Origin: Glandiceps talaboti
Lineage: Eukaryota; Hemichordata; Enteropneusta; Spengelidae
Length of the DNA: 64,000 nt
NCBI RefSeq assembly: GCF_964340395.1
Contig: NC_135560.1
Location: forward strand, 19,462,598-19,526,597
Direction of reading: 5' to 3'
Below the pieces are notes generated by a model. That model ran no database searches. It saw nothing but the letters and a program-made list of their open reading frames with translations, and had not been told where the DNA came from. Position numbers and translations under genes: made by a program. Positions 46,001-59,900 of this stretch are shown piece by piece (position 1 is the stretch's first letter; every line of letters begins with the position of its first letter).

Positions 46001-49000
46001 ATTATCTGGCAAATTCACTGAAAGTACTTTTTTTTTTCATTTACCTGTATTTTGATGATAGCTGGTAACTGGGTAAACATGAAGTTCTTCCTTTCTTTGA
46101 AATCTTTTCTGACCAATGTACCTCTGACATGGGCTTGTAACTTGACTATGAGTGGTTCGTTGGATTCAAATAGTAGTTGTCTATCATAGTCAGAAGTCAC
46201 TTTGCTGACAACACTCTGAAGTAAAGATGGACACAGAAATATACATGACTATGTTGAAAGTTTAATCATAAAGAAATAAACTAAAAGTTTTCTTACTATA
46301 AACCATGCAATTACAAACATCCATACATTTGACATGTACAATGATCAAATATTACATGTAAATGGTTATAAATTTTTTTCCTTCTACATTTGGGAATATT
46401 TTACATCGTATTTGTTGTGGGGTATATCAATAGGTTTCATGACTGATTTGATATCTTCTATACAAACATTTTTTGTGTGTAATTTTTTCCAATGGTTAAA
46501 TGGGCATTACGTCACAAAGATGTATATGTCGTATGCACAAATGCAGGTTCTAAGCCAGACAAGAGAAAGAGACAGAGAGACACATGAACACTTTGACACA
46601 CAGCCAGTACCTGTATCTCATCCCTGGTAAGGTAGCTACTTTGTGATGTATACTCTACAGGAGGCAGCCAATGATATTCCATGCTACGATGGTTGCTGGC
46701 CAACTGGGCCTTTCTCCACTGAACCAACACACACAGATTCATACACATAGTCTACAAGTAAAGTAACTTACCTGTATTTCATCCCTGGTTAGGTAGCTAC
46801 TCTGTGATGTATACTCCGCAGGAGGCAGCCAGCGATATTCCATGGTACGATTATTAAAATAGAATGGTATTCCATCTCTGGTTGAATGACAAACCCATCC
46901 ATTGTCTGGCAGTTCTGATGATTGAAAAACACAGATTTTAGTTTATGACCAACTCTCATAATAATAGTCTTGAGACAGTTACAGAATAAATAATCATACA
47001 AGGCTACACTACTCAAACCTGCAAACACACTGACTGCAACTATAGTATTTTGAAGTTTTTACACAAAAATATTCCTGAAGACATAGGGTAAAGATTGATG
47101 CCTCAAACTCTAAAACTAAATATTGTCTTCTAAGACAAATTCTTTCTGGTTTTGTAGAAGAAATTGTTAAAAAATCTCTGTAAACACACTGTACATTAAT
47201 GCAACTCAATAATGCACCAAGTTAATAGATTCCAAGAATCAAAACTGGCCAAGAATGCAAAGAATTTTCTGAAATGAAAAATAAAGTTTTCAGTCAGATA
47301 CAGATTTGACTTGATTACTTTGTTGCTAGGTTACTGACTTATGATGATAAAAGTGATACATACTTGAATCTCCTTCTTTCTTTGCTATCTTCAATGTTTT
47401 CAACTCCTCTAGGTAAGTCTGACTGCAATCAGCTGTGACACTAGACAGGAAGACGTCCGGTGATTTCAATGTCTGTATAAGTCCTTGACTGTTCCCGTCA
47501 TCCACCATTACATTTATACTGGCTATACTGACAGCAGCTAAGAAATACAAAACACAGTCAAATACTTGTGTGTGTTCTAAGAAAACACTGTAGTTGAGAT
47601 TTGACAAACCCCTGAAAGCTAAATCTGATGAAGTTCTCCAGACTTTGTTTTTTCTGTGACTCCAACCCAAAATCATCCGTCTATATGTATATGTACAGGA
47701 ACACTTGAGTTCCTCAGAGTTACCCAAATGCATCAAATTGTGTTTTGTGTAACCCAGCTCCCTTAATGGTGTCTTTGAACACTTAGGCTTATCTGGAAGG
47801 ATAATGAAATACATCCATGAAGAGAAACACTGCTATGTGTGTTAAAATACATTTTCATATGAAATGTTAGTACTTACTTTTATTGGCATCAATAGCCTGT
47901 AAGTTGGTATCATCTATACAGCTTTGAATTTCTTCTAGCCATAACACAGCGCCCTCATCACCAGCTTTCTATAGATTTTAAACAACATATGGTACAGTCC
48001 TGTACTATTACATTCACACTTTTGTCACAAATGTACAAAGAGGGGAACTGAACTGAAATTGTTGACAAATAAGTGCATGGTATGGACAGTTTATTTACAC
48101 TGTTTACATACAGACATCAAGCCAGTATACACAGTAATACCAAAGTAGACATTCAGGTAGTTTGGCAAACTAGAAGGACAGAACCCTTTTCAGTAAAGAG
48201 TGGGTATATTTTCAATGGGCAAAACTACTCAAATCAATCGGTACTCTTATGCATGCAATTTACAAATACAGGAGAACAACACTTCATGACTGTATTGTAC
48301 AACCAGTGACAAGCAAGCATTTACAAGCAGAACTTGTTACAAACAGGGAAAGCAAACAATTTTCTTGGATTCAATAACACTTGACACAACATGTTGGAAG
48401 TACAGAGACATGTATGGTTTGATAAGAACAGTTTCATGGCTTCTTTACATTTACATGAAATACCAGGTGAAGTTGAAATTTGTCTGTGAATGTGAACTAT
48501 TATGTAAAGAGGCATTAGAACTGTTCTTATCAAATGATAGAATGTAATACTGTCTTTGTACTTCCAACATGCTGTGTGAAGTGTTATTAATCCAATTCAG
48601 TTGTTTACTTTCTCTGTTTGTAACAAGTTCCACTTGGAAATGTTTGCTTGTCATTAATTGTACATAGATATCCCTGAGGGTGACAGTTAGATAAATGTTT
48701 ACACCTACCGAGGCCTTGTCTTGTTTCTCTGTAGCCAATATGGCTTGATACAAGTCCTTCTGTTGCTCTTCAACATTTTTCAATTTAGCTTCTGGTAACT
48801 GCAACCCAGCCAATGTTTCTGCAGCACTCCCTTTATCAATGGCTTCATTGATGGCTTCAATAGCAAGAATACCTACATGTACACCCAAACAAAACCCATG
48901 AATATTGCATATTGTAACTTTAATCCTATAATATGATTGGAATAAGTGCTATGTAAGGGAAACCTATCAGTGTCAATACAACTCATCATAATGCTACAAA

Positions 49001-52000
49001 ATTTCCCTTATCTGTTTCTGGGGGTCTAAAATCTATAAATTTGGCAAATACATTGTTGACATAGAAAGAGAAGGTTGACACTCATATTGGCTATGTAAAT
49101 ACTAGGTTTGAGAATATACATATTTTTGACCCATTTGTCAAGAAATTTACAGTATGGGACCCCTTCCAATCAATGTATAGGACACCTTGAATCATTAACA
49201 TTGTAAGATCAGAATGACAGTACTGGAAATGAAACACATGTAATGAAAATCGAAAAAACGGTACTGAAAGAAAGCTTCACTTTCCGATTATGACTGAATC
49301 AGCAGAATGTCATTTTCTCTTCTTTTAATGGTTTACACATTAGTTAGTATATATGTTGTATGTTCTTAACCAAGATTAGTTAAGTCTTGAAACTGATTTC
49401 CTCAAGATCTAACAATTTGAATATATGTTATTCTATCGCTAGACTATCTATCAAGACAATCTTGTAGCTGTTAGATATATATCCGTACACTTGTATGTGA
49501 GTGTACTGGACAGCTAATAATGTTTGACTACAAAGACAGGGTATCTATCAATACTCAATACATGATTTCGTTCTTTTGTGAAATAATCACATTGACAATA
49601 CTTACGATCTTGTTCCTCTTGTATTTCTCTATTCACTAGGTGTATATCTTGTTGAATTTCATCATGAGTCAGATAATCACGGTCCTGATTCCAGTTATCT
49701 ATCACATAGGATCCAGCCTTGAATTAAACCAAATATCAAGATTAAAGACCGATTTATGTGATCTGAGATTTGATAATTCAAAATAGACTATTATATAAGC
49801 ATAAAATAAAATTGTAACTATATTATTTTTATTAATATTTCATCTTATCATAACTTTCACAAAATGATATTTTAGTCATATATGTATTTCAACACTTGTA
49901 TGGTAGCTGAATACTAGTACGTGCAAAAGTTTTTTTCTGTGGAAATAAAACCTGCTAACATACAGTCATGTATTTTACATACATTATGCATATTTCAATA
50001 TTCAGTTGTTGTGAAAGGTGTTGATAACATTTGCACTGAATTCTGAATGAGTTATTTACAAATAGTGTCCAGTTTTCACTTGTCCACTAAATCGAAATGC
50101 ACCTGACATGTCTTAAATTGCTATTCCGCAACATGTTTCATGTACCAAAATTATACAGGAATTTGTGAATGTTCAAATATGTACATAGTCCCCATAGTAC
50201 TGTAATGGAACTATCTATGGACTTACAGATCCCAATTGTTGTTTCCTGGCAGTCAAATACTCCTGATATCTCTCCTGGGCAGCATTATCTATTGCTCTTA
50301 TGTTGGCTTCAGATTTACTCAGAGCTAGTATCGTTTCTGTAGAATTGCCTGCATCTATAGCTTTGTTGATGACGGCTACAGCACTCAACACTGAAAGATT
50401 TATCAAAATAGACCACAACATTTAGAAAAATATGTATCTATGGTTTTGTTGATGGTGGCTACGGCACTCAACACTGAAGGATTTATCAAAATAGACCACA
50501 ACATTTACAATTGCCTGAGCTGTAAGTTTGTTTATAGTGGCTACAGCACTTAAAACACTGGAACATTTATCAAAATAGACCAGAGCATAAAAAAGCAGCG
50601 ATGACATTTGATTCATGATTGTTTACATATGGACATCAATGATAACTGAGAAGGTAACTACACAGATCAAAAGCATTAAACTACTTTATATGAGTTATGA
50701 TATGATATGATATGATAACAGATTTATATAGCGCCTGGTATCCATTTAAAATGTTCACTGGCGCTTTACAAAGTGTCACTTAAATATGAGTTTGGTGTAT
50801 TTTCAAAAAAAGTCTTAAAGACAAGCAAAAATTCACAACCAGTAGGTTTTAACTAAATGTGTCATCATGAAAACTGCCACCCTCTCCCCAAAGTTTGTCA
50901 ACTATTTGATACATATATTTGAAAACAATCTTACATTGTACGGCTGACACCAGTTCTTCATGGGTTAGCTGCTCCTGTTGAGTCAATAAAAATAACAACT
51001 TGTAAATTGTGTACACAGTTTAATATCAACAGTTTTTACTCAAAAACTGAAATTATTGTGCTGCAATAATATTGATATTTACAGATTTAGATCAGTATGG
51101 TCTGGTCTGTCCTTTGGTCACATGATATTACCACTCTTTTTTACGATGACTTAAATTTCCTATGTTAAATATTCACACAAAAATACATATAGTATATTCA
51201 AATTTGTCTAAAGGAAAAATATGCCTAAGACATAAAAATTCTACCGTTACCCCCCCCCCCCCCGATAAAATATTTCAATAATTGTTGATGTCTATATGTC
51301 TATGACCCTTGACCTTCCCTTCAGCACACAATAAACTATTTTAAGGGTATATTTAAATAAGGGAGAATATGTTGTTCATGGTTCTAAGAATCAACATGAC
51401 AATAAAATAAAGTTATCAGTACTTTGGAACAGTAAAGTAGAAATGAATGTGATGTTGCATTCGTTTCTAATTTTAATTTCCATTCGAAAGTAATTCTATT
51501 TCATTTTACTGTCCTATATTTACAAAGACTGCAAAAACCAAATACTTACCCCTGCTTTGTTATTTTTCAGATTAGCCAACTCAGTTTGATAGAGATCAGC
51601 ATATTCAGGTAGTACGACTGGTAGTCTGGCTTCTGGTTTCATCAAACTTGTTGCTGTCTCTGAGGCCGAGCCTTGGTCGATAGCTTCATTGATACTCTTT
51701 ACAGCAAACACCACTGTAAGAAAAAGGGTAGTGATAAAATAATCAATCGATGAGTTATCAATAAAATAATCATTAATGACGACCATTTTTAATTTTTACA
51801 ATTTTGGTGTCCGTTCATTGGCCAGTTTTAAAAAATGGGGCAAAGAAAAAGTATCAATGGAGAATACATTGTTCATGGTTTAAAGAATCAAAGAGAGACA
51901 TTAATGCGTGATCAAAGTCAATAGATGACGGACAGATGAAATGTCGCATTCGTTTTCAATTTACCGTTCCAAAGTAACTGAATTGTACTGTCCAAAAAGT

Positions 52001-53880
52001 ATCAAGCATGTACATACTGTATACACACTGGCGATGCTTTCAATCCATACTAGTACTTTTACATGTAACAGTCTGGATGACTTAAAAATGACAATTACAG
52101 TCAGGAGTAAACTATGAACCTTTTGATGTCATGAATTTCAGTGAGAAACTGTTTATTTTTCCCAAGATGTGCACTAGTGGTGTCACCATCAAACCTTTGC
52201 AATTTCTCTGATTTCGCCATAGAGGGCGTCATATTAAAATTTGTTGGGGCTTACATTTCATATATATTTGGCTAGTTGCATAAAAATAAATTTGTCTACC
52301 CTTATAAACATGATACTGAAAACTTTCATTTTACAAATCATATTTTTATCAGAATAGAAGTATGAACTGAGAGTATGAACCCGACAGCAGGCACAAAATA
52401 TTCATGTACATCCTTGGAAATTACCTTATTTGAATATAGAAATTTTGTATTCGATATAAATATATATTAGTTATTATTCTTGTTTATCCAATCACCTCAA
52501 GCTTTATTTCTAATAATTGAGTGTAAATGATGGAAAGTTCAACTTACAACTGTTGAACTGTTTAGCTGATCTATTGGCCTGGGTGATTGCCTTCTGAATA
52601 TCATCTTTGTCAAGGAAGGCCTTTCCTTCTGCTGACTGCTACAAAATGAAAATCATTACATTAGAAGAAACATTAAATTTCAGGCAATATTAGTTGTTAG
52701 ATCTGTAATGACGAAAATATTAGTAATACTATAGAATGAGTTAATGTATGATTAACATGCATGTAGGTATAGAATGTATTACGATGTACACTATTCATGT
52801 TGGTGTAGAAATACAATGTACCGTACACTGCACCATGCATGTACTGAGGTGTGATACAAAGTTATTGCAATGATATTGATATTGATATGCTGGATACAAT
52901 GTTACAGCAACATACAATGTAACAATGAGGCTGTAGTCCATGCCTGCATCCAGTCAGACTGTAGGTACATTACCGTAGCTAAATTTGTTAATTTTAAATG
53001 ACATGCAGAGAGAAGTATAGACAGTTTTGAGTAAGTTAAGAGGTTGAAAAGGCTAGAGAATTTTGAATTAGAATTATGACAGCATGCATGTCTTAGTTAA
53101 AAAGAGTTTTTTTACAGACAGGAAGTAGAGTAACTACAACTATATGTGTATATTAGGATAAAAAATCAGAGATTAAATAATTATTATAGTTTAATATTGG
53201 ATTAGTACTCTATATCTACTGAGTCTATCTATCTAGTCTACGTACTGTTGACTAATTCTACTATTAAAGGTTTATAATCCAACAGTGTCTTTGCTAAGGT
53301 TTGGTTAAATCTTGTCACAGATGGGGAAAATATGCTACATGAATAACTTTATACACATTGTACCATAATGTTGGTGGGGAACCACTGGAAACCACCTGAG
53401 GTACCCCAGTAGAAGTGCCAACTTACCGCTCATAACAAAAACATCAATCTAGGTAAAATTCACATCATGGTGTCTGGTATGTTACAGTGTAACTTAGGTT
53501 GGGGACTATTGACTGAGGAGTTCCTTAACAAAAACACTGATGATCTACTTCTACTTCTAGTTCTACCTGCCAAAAGCCATGTTACAGTGTTTTTACCTCT
53601 GACTTTTCCTGCCTACATTGTGTAAGCACATCAAGGTACCAGTCACTATTGTCTTTCACAAGATCACGTAAGGTTGCATCAGATGCAGTTAGTGCTTCAT
53701 ATAATTCCAAGTCGTCACCTTTGTCAATGGCAGCATTGATGATATCGAGCTGAACAATTACTTGATGGAATAAAGTATGGTATAGCAATGAAGCATGTGT
53801 GATGCCAAAGCAATGTGAAAGACTTCAAAGATCCATCATTTACATACAGTACTATGTCTGTCTGTCTGTCTGTCTATCTA

Positions 53881-53976
<96 letters not shown>

Positions 53977-56900
53977 CCTAGACAAAACAAGGAAACATGA
54001 AGTGATGTAAATGACCAAATCCTATATTCAGCAGTGTGGCTGTATAAGTAATACCACATGGTCATACATGTGGCAAACCTTCCTGTCTGAACAGTTACAT
54101 GGTTACAGAGAGAAATATACCAATTTCTGAAGTTACATGGTTATAGAGAAAAAGATTTATTTTTGGTAGGACTACAAAGTGAGAGTCAAAGGGCTAAATC
54201 AAATATTACTTTGGTGTATAGTATACAGACTGAGGACTTACAGTTCACTCTGTTTATATTGCCCTGGATTTCAGCCTGTGTCAACAAAGTATCATAAACA
54301 TCACGCTCCTCAAACGCATCACCTTCTCGTAATGACTGTGAAAAAGATGATACAAAGTGATATGACAAGACACCATGAAGATGTAGGAACTAGTGATGAA
54401 CAACATGCAGTCATGATTTTATCAAATAGTATATACTACTGTGGAAACTGAGATTTCAGCTTACTTTGATAGACACAAACTAAAACTGTTGTTGTTCAAT
54501 GTGGTAGATTACACAAGTAAGTGATAGTGGGGCCTCTGTTATGTGGATATAATCACCTGTAATCAAGATTAGGGTAAACATTGGGTAAACAAGTCCCAAA
54601 AGATGTAACCTGGCCAATCATGGAAGTCATCAGAAATGCCACCCTACTGTGAGTACAATTTAACTAACGTCAAATCAAAAGCTTATATCAATATATGGCA
54701 ACAATAGTTTTAGTTTGTTTCTATCTTAGGTTAGTCGAAAGCTCACTTTTCAGTTATAAATTTCAACACACAACTTTATGTAACATCTTTTAGTTACGAA
54801 GACTGGACAAAATTAAAGAAATTATTCACTGATTTCATTTGCATTTAACGATAGAATAGTATGACTTGATAGCAATCAACAGGTGATAAAATGGACTGAA
54901 CTGTCTGAGTGACTTATTTGTAATAATACACATAAAGTTGGTATCATTTATGTGTATGAACTACCAAATGTACTTTGTTGTTCATTTCATATATCTATTT
55001 TTTAAAGTTGTATTCAACAAGAAATGACACATCAGTCTCCATGGTTATGATTAATACAATACCCAAGTGATCTCTAATTTACCTTGTTCAGGATGGCCTC
55101 AGCTTTGCTAGCCTTGGCATGGGCTAAGATGTCTTGGTAACCGAACTCATTGTTGAGTCTGACATTGAGTAAGTGAGCACTGGGGTTTTCCAATGCTGAC
55201 ACAGTATCGGATGGTACGCCATGGTCTATAGCTTCATTGATGGCAATGATGGCTGCATGTACTGGAGAATATAACATAATAAAATCCAGACATAGTTAAC
55301 ATTTATGAAGATAGTTCTACATAAGAGACTACACTGACACCATTTACTACAATATCTAAATATTTTGTCACATATCTCTAAGTAGTTTTACATTTTCAGT
55401 GGCAATTGACAGAAGCAGTTGTGTTTACCGTATGTAGACTTTCAAAAATGAAACATTACAGTTTGATTTTACCAATGGTAATTATAGGTTTACAGTTGTA
55501 TTCACATTGCATCAAATATAGTATAATACCAGCAACAGCAACTTCCATATTGAAAATCAGACTTCTACATTTTGCGCAAACTTATTCATTTTGAAGAGAA
55601 CTTGAATGAAGAAAATTTGCATATGGAGAGTGAGGAATTACAATATACAATATACAATCATGTTGTAGTGCCCTAAAAGAATACCGGGTTAAGTGTATGT
55701 TGATACCCAAACTGATTTGTAACCCAAGCCAACGTAGGAGACTGTGACATTAGGGTTAGGGATATTTGAGTATAGGGCCAGGGTCATGTCATGATTATTA
55801 TTCTGGTTTCCAAGCAAAAATTGTTATCATTTGGAAGGCTGAGTTCAGTGTCCTTCAGATTTGCTACAATAATATACCAAGGCTAAACACAAGTCATAAC
55901 TGTACATGGAATGAATGTTCTTCTTTTTCTTTTTCTCTTGAAATACTTACAGGCTGCTTCATCCACAGGCATCTGATAAAAAAAGACAAGATGGAAAAGA
56001 ATGAATTTTCAAGTTACAATGAATAACAATATTAAATGATATTGTTTTGATGGAAACTGAATTGAAAGTTCAAACTGTATCAATGTAATTACTAGAAAAA
56101 CACAAAAATGAAAACCGTATGGTTTCAACAAAACTCAATTCAAAGGGTTTACAGCTGCCACCCTGTTAACAGAGCATTAATAGGTCAGTAGACATAACTA
56201 CTGACTATACTGCTGATAGGTCTCACTTCAGTGGCTGCAATAGCTTAATTTGCTAAAATCTGATAGGCTCATTGGCTAGAATATTGTCATTTTGCTACAA
56301 GATGACAGGTCTTACCTCATTTGCTAGGATACCGCCTATTTTGCTAAAAGCTGGCATCTGAATTCCATATTTGTCAAGTTCCTTTCTCATTGCACTGATT
56401 TCTTCATCTACAAAAGGAAAACACAGTTTAGAGATAATTAAGTCAAAGAAATGATTTCACAAAACCTACCTTCTGTAAGTATATACTTTTTGTACTTCCA
56501 CACTGAATTCATGTAAGTTTCTATGTGTTTGTGAATTCTGAACTCGAGATCTCTCAAATGTTCCTTTGCATGGTTTTATTGGATTGTAGTTCTTTTTTGT
56601 TTGTTTTCTTATTTCAACATTTCATACTTATTTGTTCCTTTCTATCTCTTCCATGTTGATTTATAAACTACTAATATACACATTGACTAGAACTCAAATT
56701 AGTTCAACCACAAAATGAGAAAATTAACTTCTAAAACTAAAACTTTGCTCAAGCCTCCATACGAGAGATACAATGTAGTCTAGAGACTATCTGTGGCTTC
56801 CAATCTCTCTTTTCACGTCTAGCTTAATGAGGTCCTAAGATGAAATTAAAATTAAAACAAAGCCATCCACACAGTCATTAACATCATGTCTTTGTTTATC

Positions 56901-59900
56901 AATCAAAGAATTCTGCCCAATGATAAGTTGGTGTTTATTGGGGCAATTACATAATGTCCAAATATGGTAATTTGTCAGCTCAGGACTTGGGGTTTATTCA
57001 TCTGTATGATCAATTTTTAGCTCCTGATTTCTCATTGAGCTAGACAGGGTGGAGATAGATTTTGAGATTGGAAGCCACGGATAGCCCCTAGACTATACAG
57101 GAAACTGGCCTTAGACTTTTAAGAAAACAACATGATACTGGCTATACAACAGGGAGGCAACTATTTCTGTTTACATCTAAATATTATAATACAATGAACT
57201 CATAGGCTATAGGATCAGAGGTTTCTAAACCTTCACACTATACACAATATCTAACAAACTTTTTAATCTATAAATAATGTCATAATGATGGGGAACCTGG
57301 TCTTAAACTAAAAACTTTAACCTGTAATACATAACTCATTATAACAAATTGGCACACATACAATAGGGAAATGGTGATTTAGTATTAAATATTCTATGAA
57401 TAAATCAACTCTGAATAGATGGATGAGAAAATCTCACACACTGTCAAAGGTCAAAGTTCAGTCATTCACTCATAAACTCACACAGGTCAAAGTGAGGGCA
57501 CATACCTGTGAAACTGACTTTCCCATACAGATTCTGTATTTGTGGGGCTATACCCAGCTTGAACAGGAATAAACTGTAAATAAAAAGTTCAATGATATCC
57601 AATTAAATTGTTTAATACACAGTCGTAAATTTTAAAAGTAGTAAAAAGTTGAAATTCAAACATGTTAATATAATATGTATCTACACCCATGAAGGTGGAA
57701 ATGACTATTGATACAGTAAAGCTTTTATCATTACATAGATAGTGATTGAATAGTTAATGTTTTCAATGTAACAGGTAGATATCACCATCTGCCATTCCAA
57801 CAAAGAAGTCATTTATACACTCTACAATGAACAACTGAAAAACTAGACTTCTCTAGTCAAATTAATAACAGTTGCATATTGGCTGAAAAATGGCTGGCAT
57901 GGTATTTTTCTGGCTCACTTCTGGCTGGTTTGTCCTGAATGGCTTAACATTTACATTTTAGGAGTTTGTATGGGATGTAGAGTTAACACGGGGACTTTTA
58001 TACGGGAAGGAGGCAGGAGATTGGAGATATAAGAAAGCTTCGAGTTTTTTGGTTTTTTTTCAATACTATCTGAAATGATAAAAAGATGTGGTAGCCTAGG
58101 CACAGAGTCACAGGGTGACATCAGCTAGCTATCTCGATGTCTCATGACTATCTGCAAAGATTGATCTATTCATAGACACTGTCTATGGCCTATTCATCTA
58201 CATGGTGGTCATTGAATGACATTGGTTATGGCCAGTCATTCACAAAGTCCAATATACTAATAAGGTTCCTCTACCACACAAAGTATTCCAATTTGTTTGA
58301 ATTTACATGAATACTACAACTCGTGATAGGTATCAATACCAGGTTGTCAACTTGTGACCTTTTGACCGTACATTGAATCGTGGTATCAGTTACATATTAT
58401 GCCATTTCATAAAGTGAATTTACAGCTGTCTAGTTCATACAAAGGTGAATGACAAAAATTTAAACTCCGATGACAAAATTGTGTTAAATTTCAACATCGA
58501 TAAATTGATAGCAATGCCCTATTATGAAGGTAAAGGATGAATAAAATGAGATATCATAAATAAATATATAAAATACTGAAAAACATTAAAAATTTGAAAA
58601 AACAATAATGTTGGCATGATGGGGGCTTTTGGTGAACACATTTAATGGAAGCAAAATTTCAAAGATTACATGATAAATAAACTGTATTCTAACTTCTTGT
58701 CATATATATTAGAATTAGAAGATTAACACTTTTGAATGTTTCATTATTATATTTATATTTATCATATATATTTATTTTCATTGTATATATACTTATACTG
58801 TGCATACATAGATATTTTCACATTGGTGGCATGTACTGGTATACCATTATATTTGTGAAAGCATATTAATTTCATTTTTATCTTAACTATATTTTAATAG
58901 GATATTTCATTTGCAAAAAACAATGGATTATGTTCCAACTGTTAAATGGTAATGTTAGTTTTATTAAAAACATCACAGATTATGTTCCAACTGTTACATG
59001 GTAATGTTAGTTTTATTAAAAACATCACAGATTATGTTGTAACTGTTACATGGTAATGTTAGTTTTATTAAAAACATGACAGATTATGTTCTAACTTTTA
59101 AAATGGTAATGTTAGTTTTATTAATGGCTTCCATCACAGCATGGAATGGTCACACAATACAGTAAAACTCCAGCTTGACATTTGTTTGGACAAAGACAGA
59201 CTGGATTTCAATAAGGTCATTTACCCACAGAGTGGTTGGGTGTCTCCTCACATTGAAATGGGATCACTGTTTTGTGTACATACCACATATTGATTACTAT
59301 AAAAGCAGTCTAAACAAAACTGTGTCCCTGAATGATGCATTCAAATACCTGAACCCTTAAAACTTAATTGAAAATTCCAACTGGAGATTAGTGAGACTTG
59401 ATAGGCCCCTCTCCTTCCTCTCTATCACACTAGGCAAGAAATACCCCCCCCCCCACCCCCGTAAGGCACATCCCTCTCCAGATTTTTTCATTTGCAAATA
59501 TGCTACGTTGTTTGGCCTTATTTGAAAATGTCGATAAGTACGGATTATCAACAAGTATACTAGAAAATAGAAGTGTACTGGGCAATGCTTTTGTATGACA
59601 GATGTTGTCTGGCTGTGAGTGCTCTTAAAATACAATTTACTGCAGCCATGCATATATCATACCCACTGAGATGTCAGTTGATGAAATGTAATGTACAGGA
59701 TTAATAGTGAAATGTATCTCATCAAAGCATAATGGGGAGAAATAAATGACTGACGTTCATTTATTGCGATTTGTAGAGAATGAATGTTTATAAATGTAAA
59801 AGATGATACAGTGATTCCTCAATGTCAATTGAACAATTATGTAAGTCTGACACTACAGAAATAGTTGCTATGAGTATCATTTAGGCAACACTGGTAGAGA

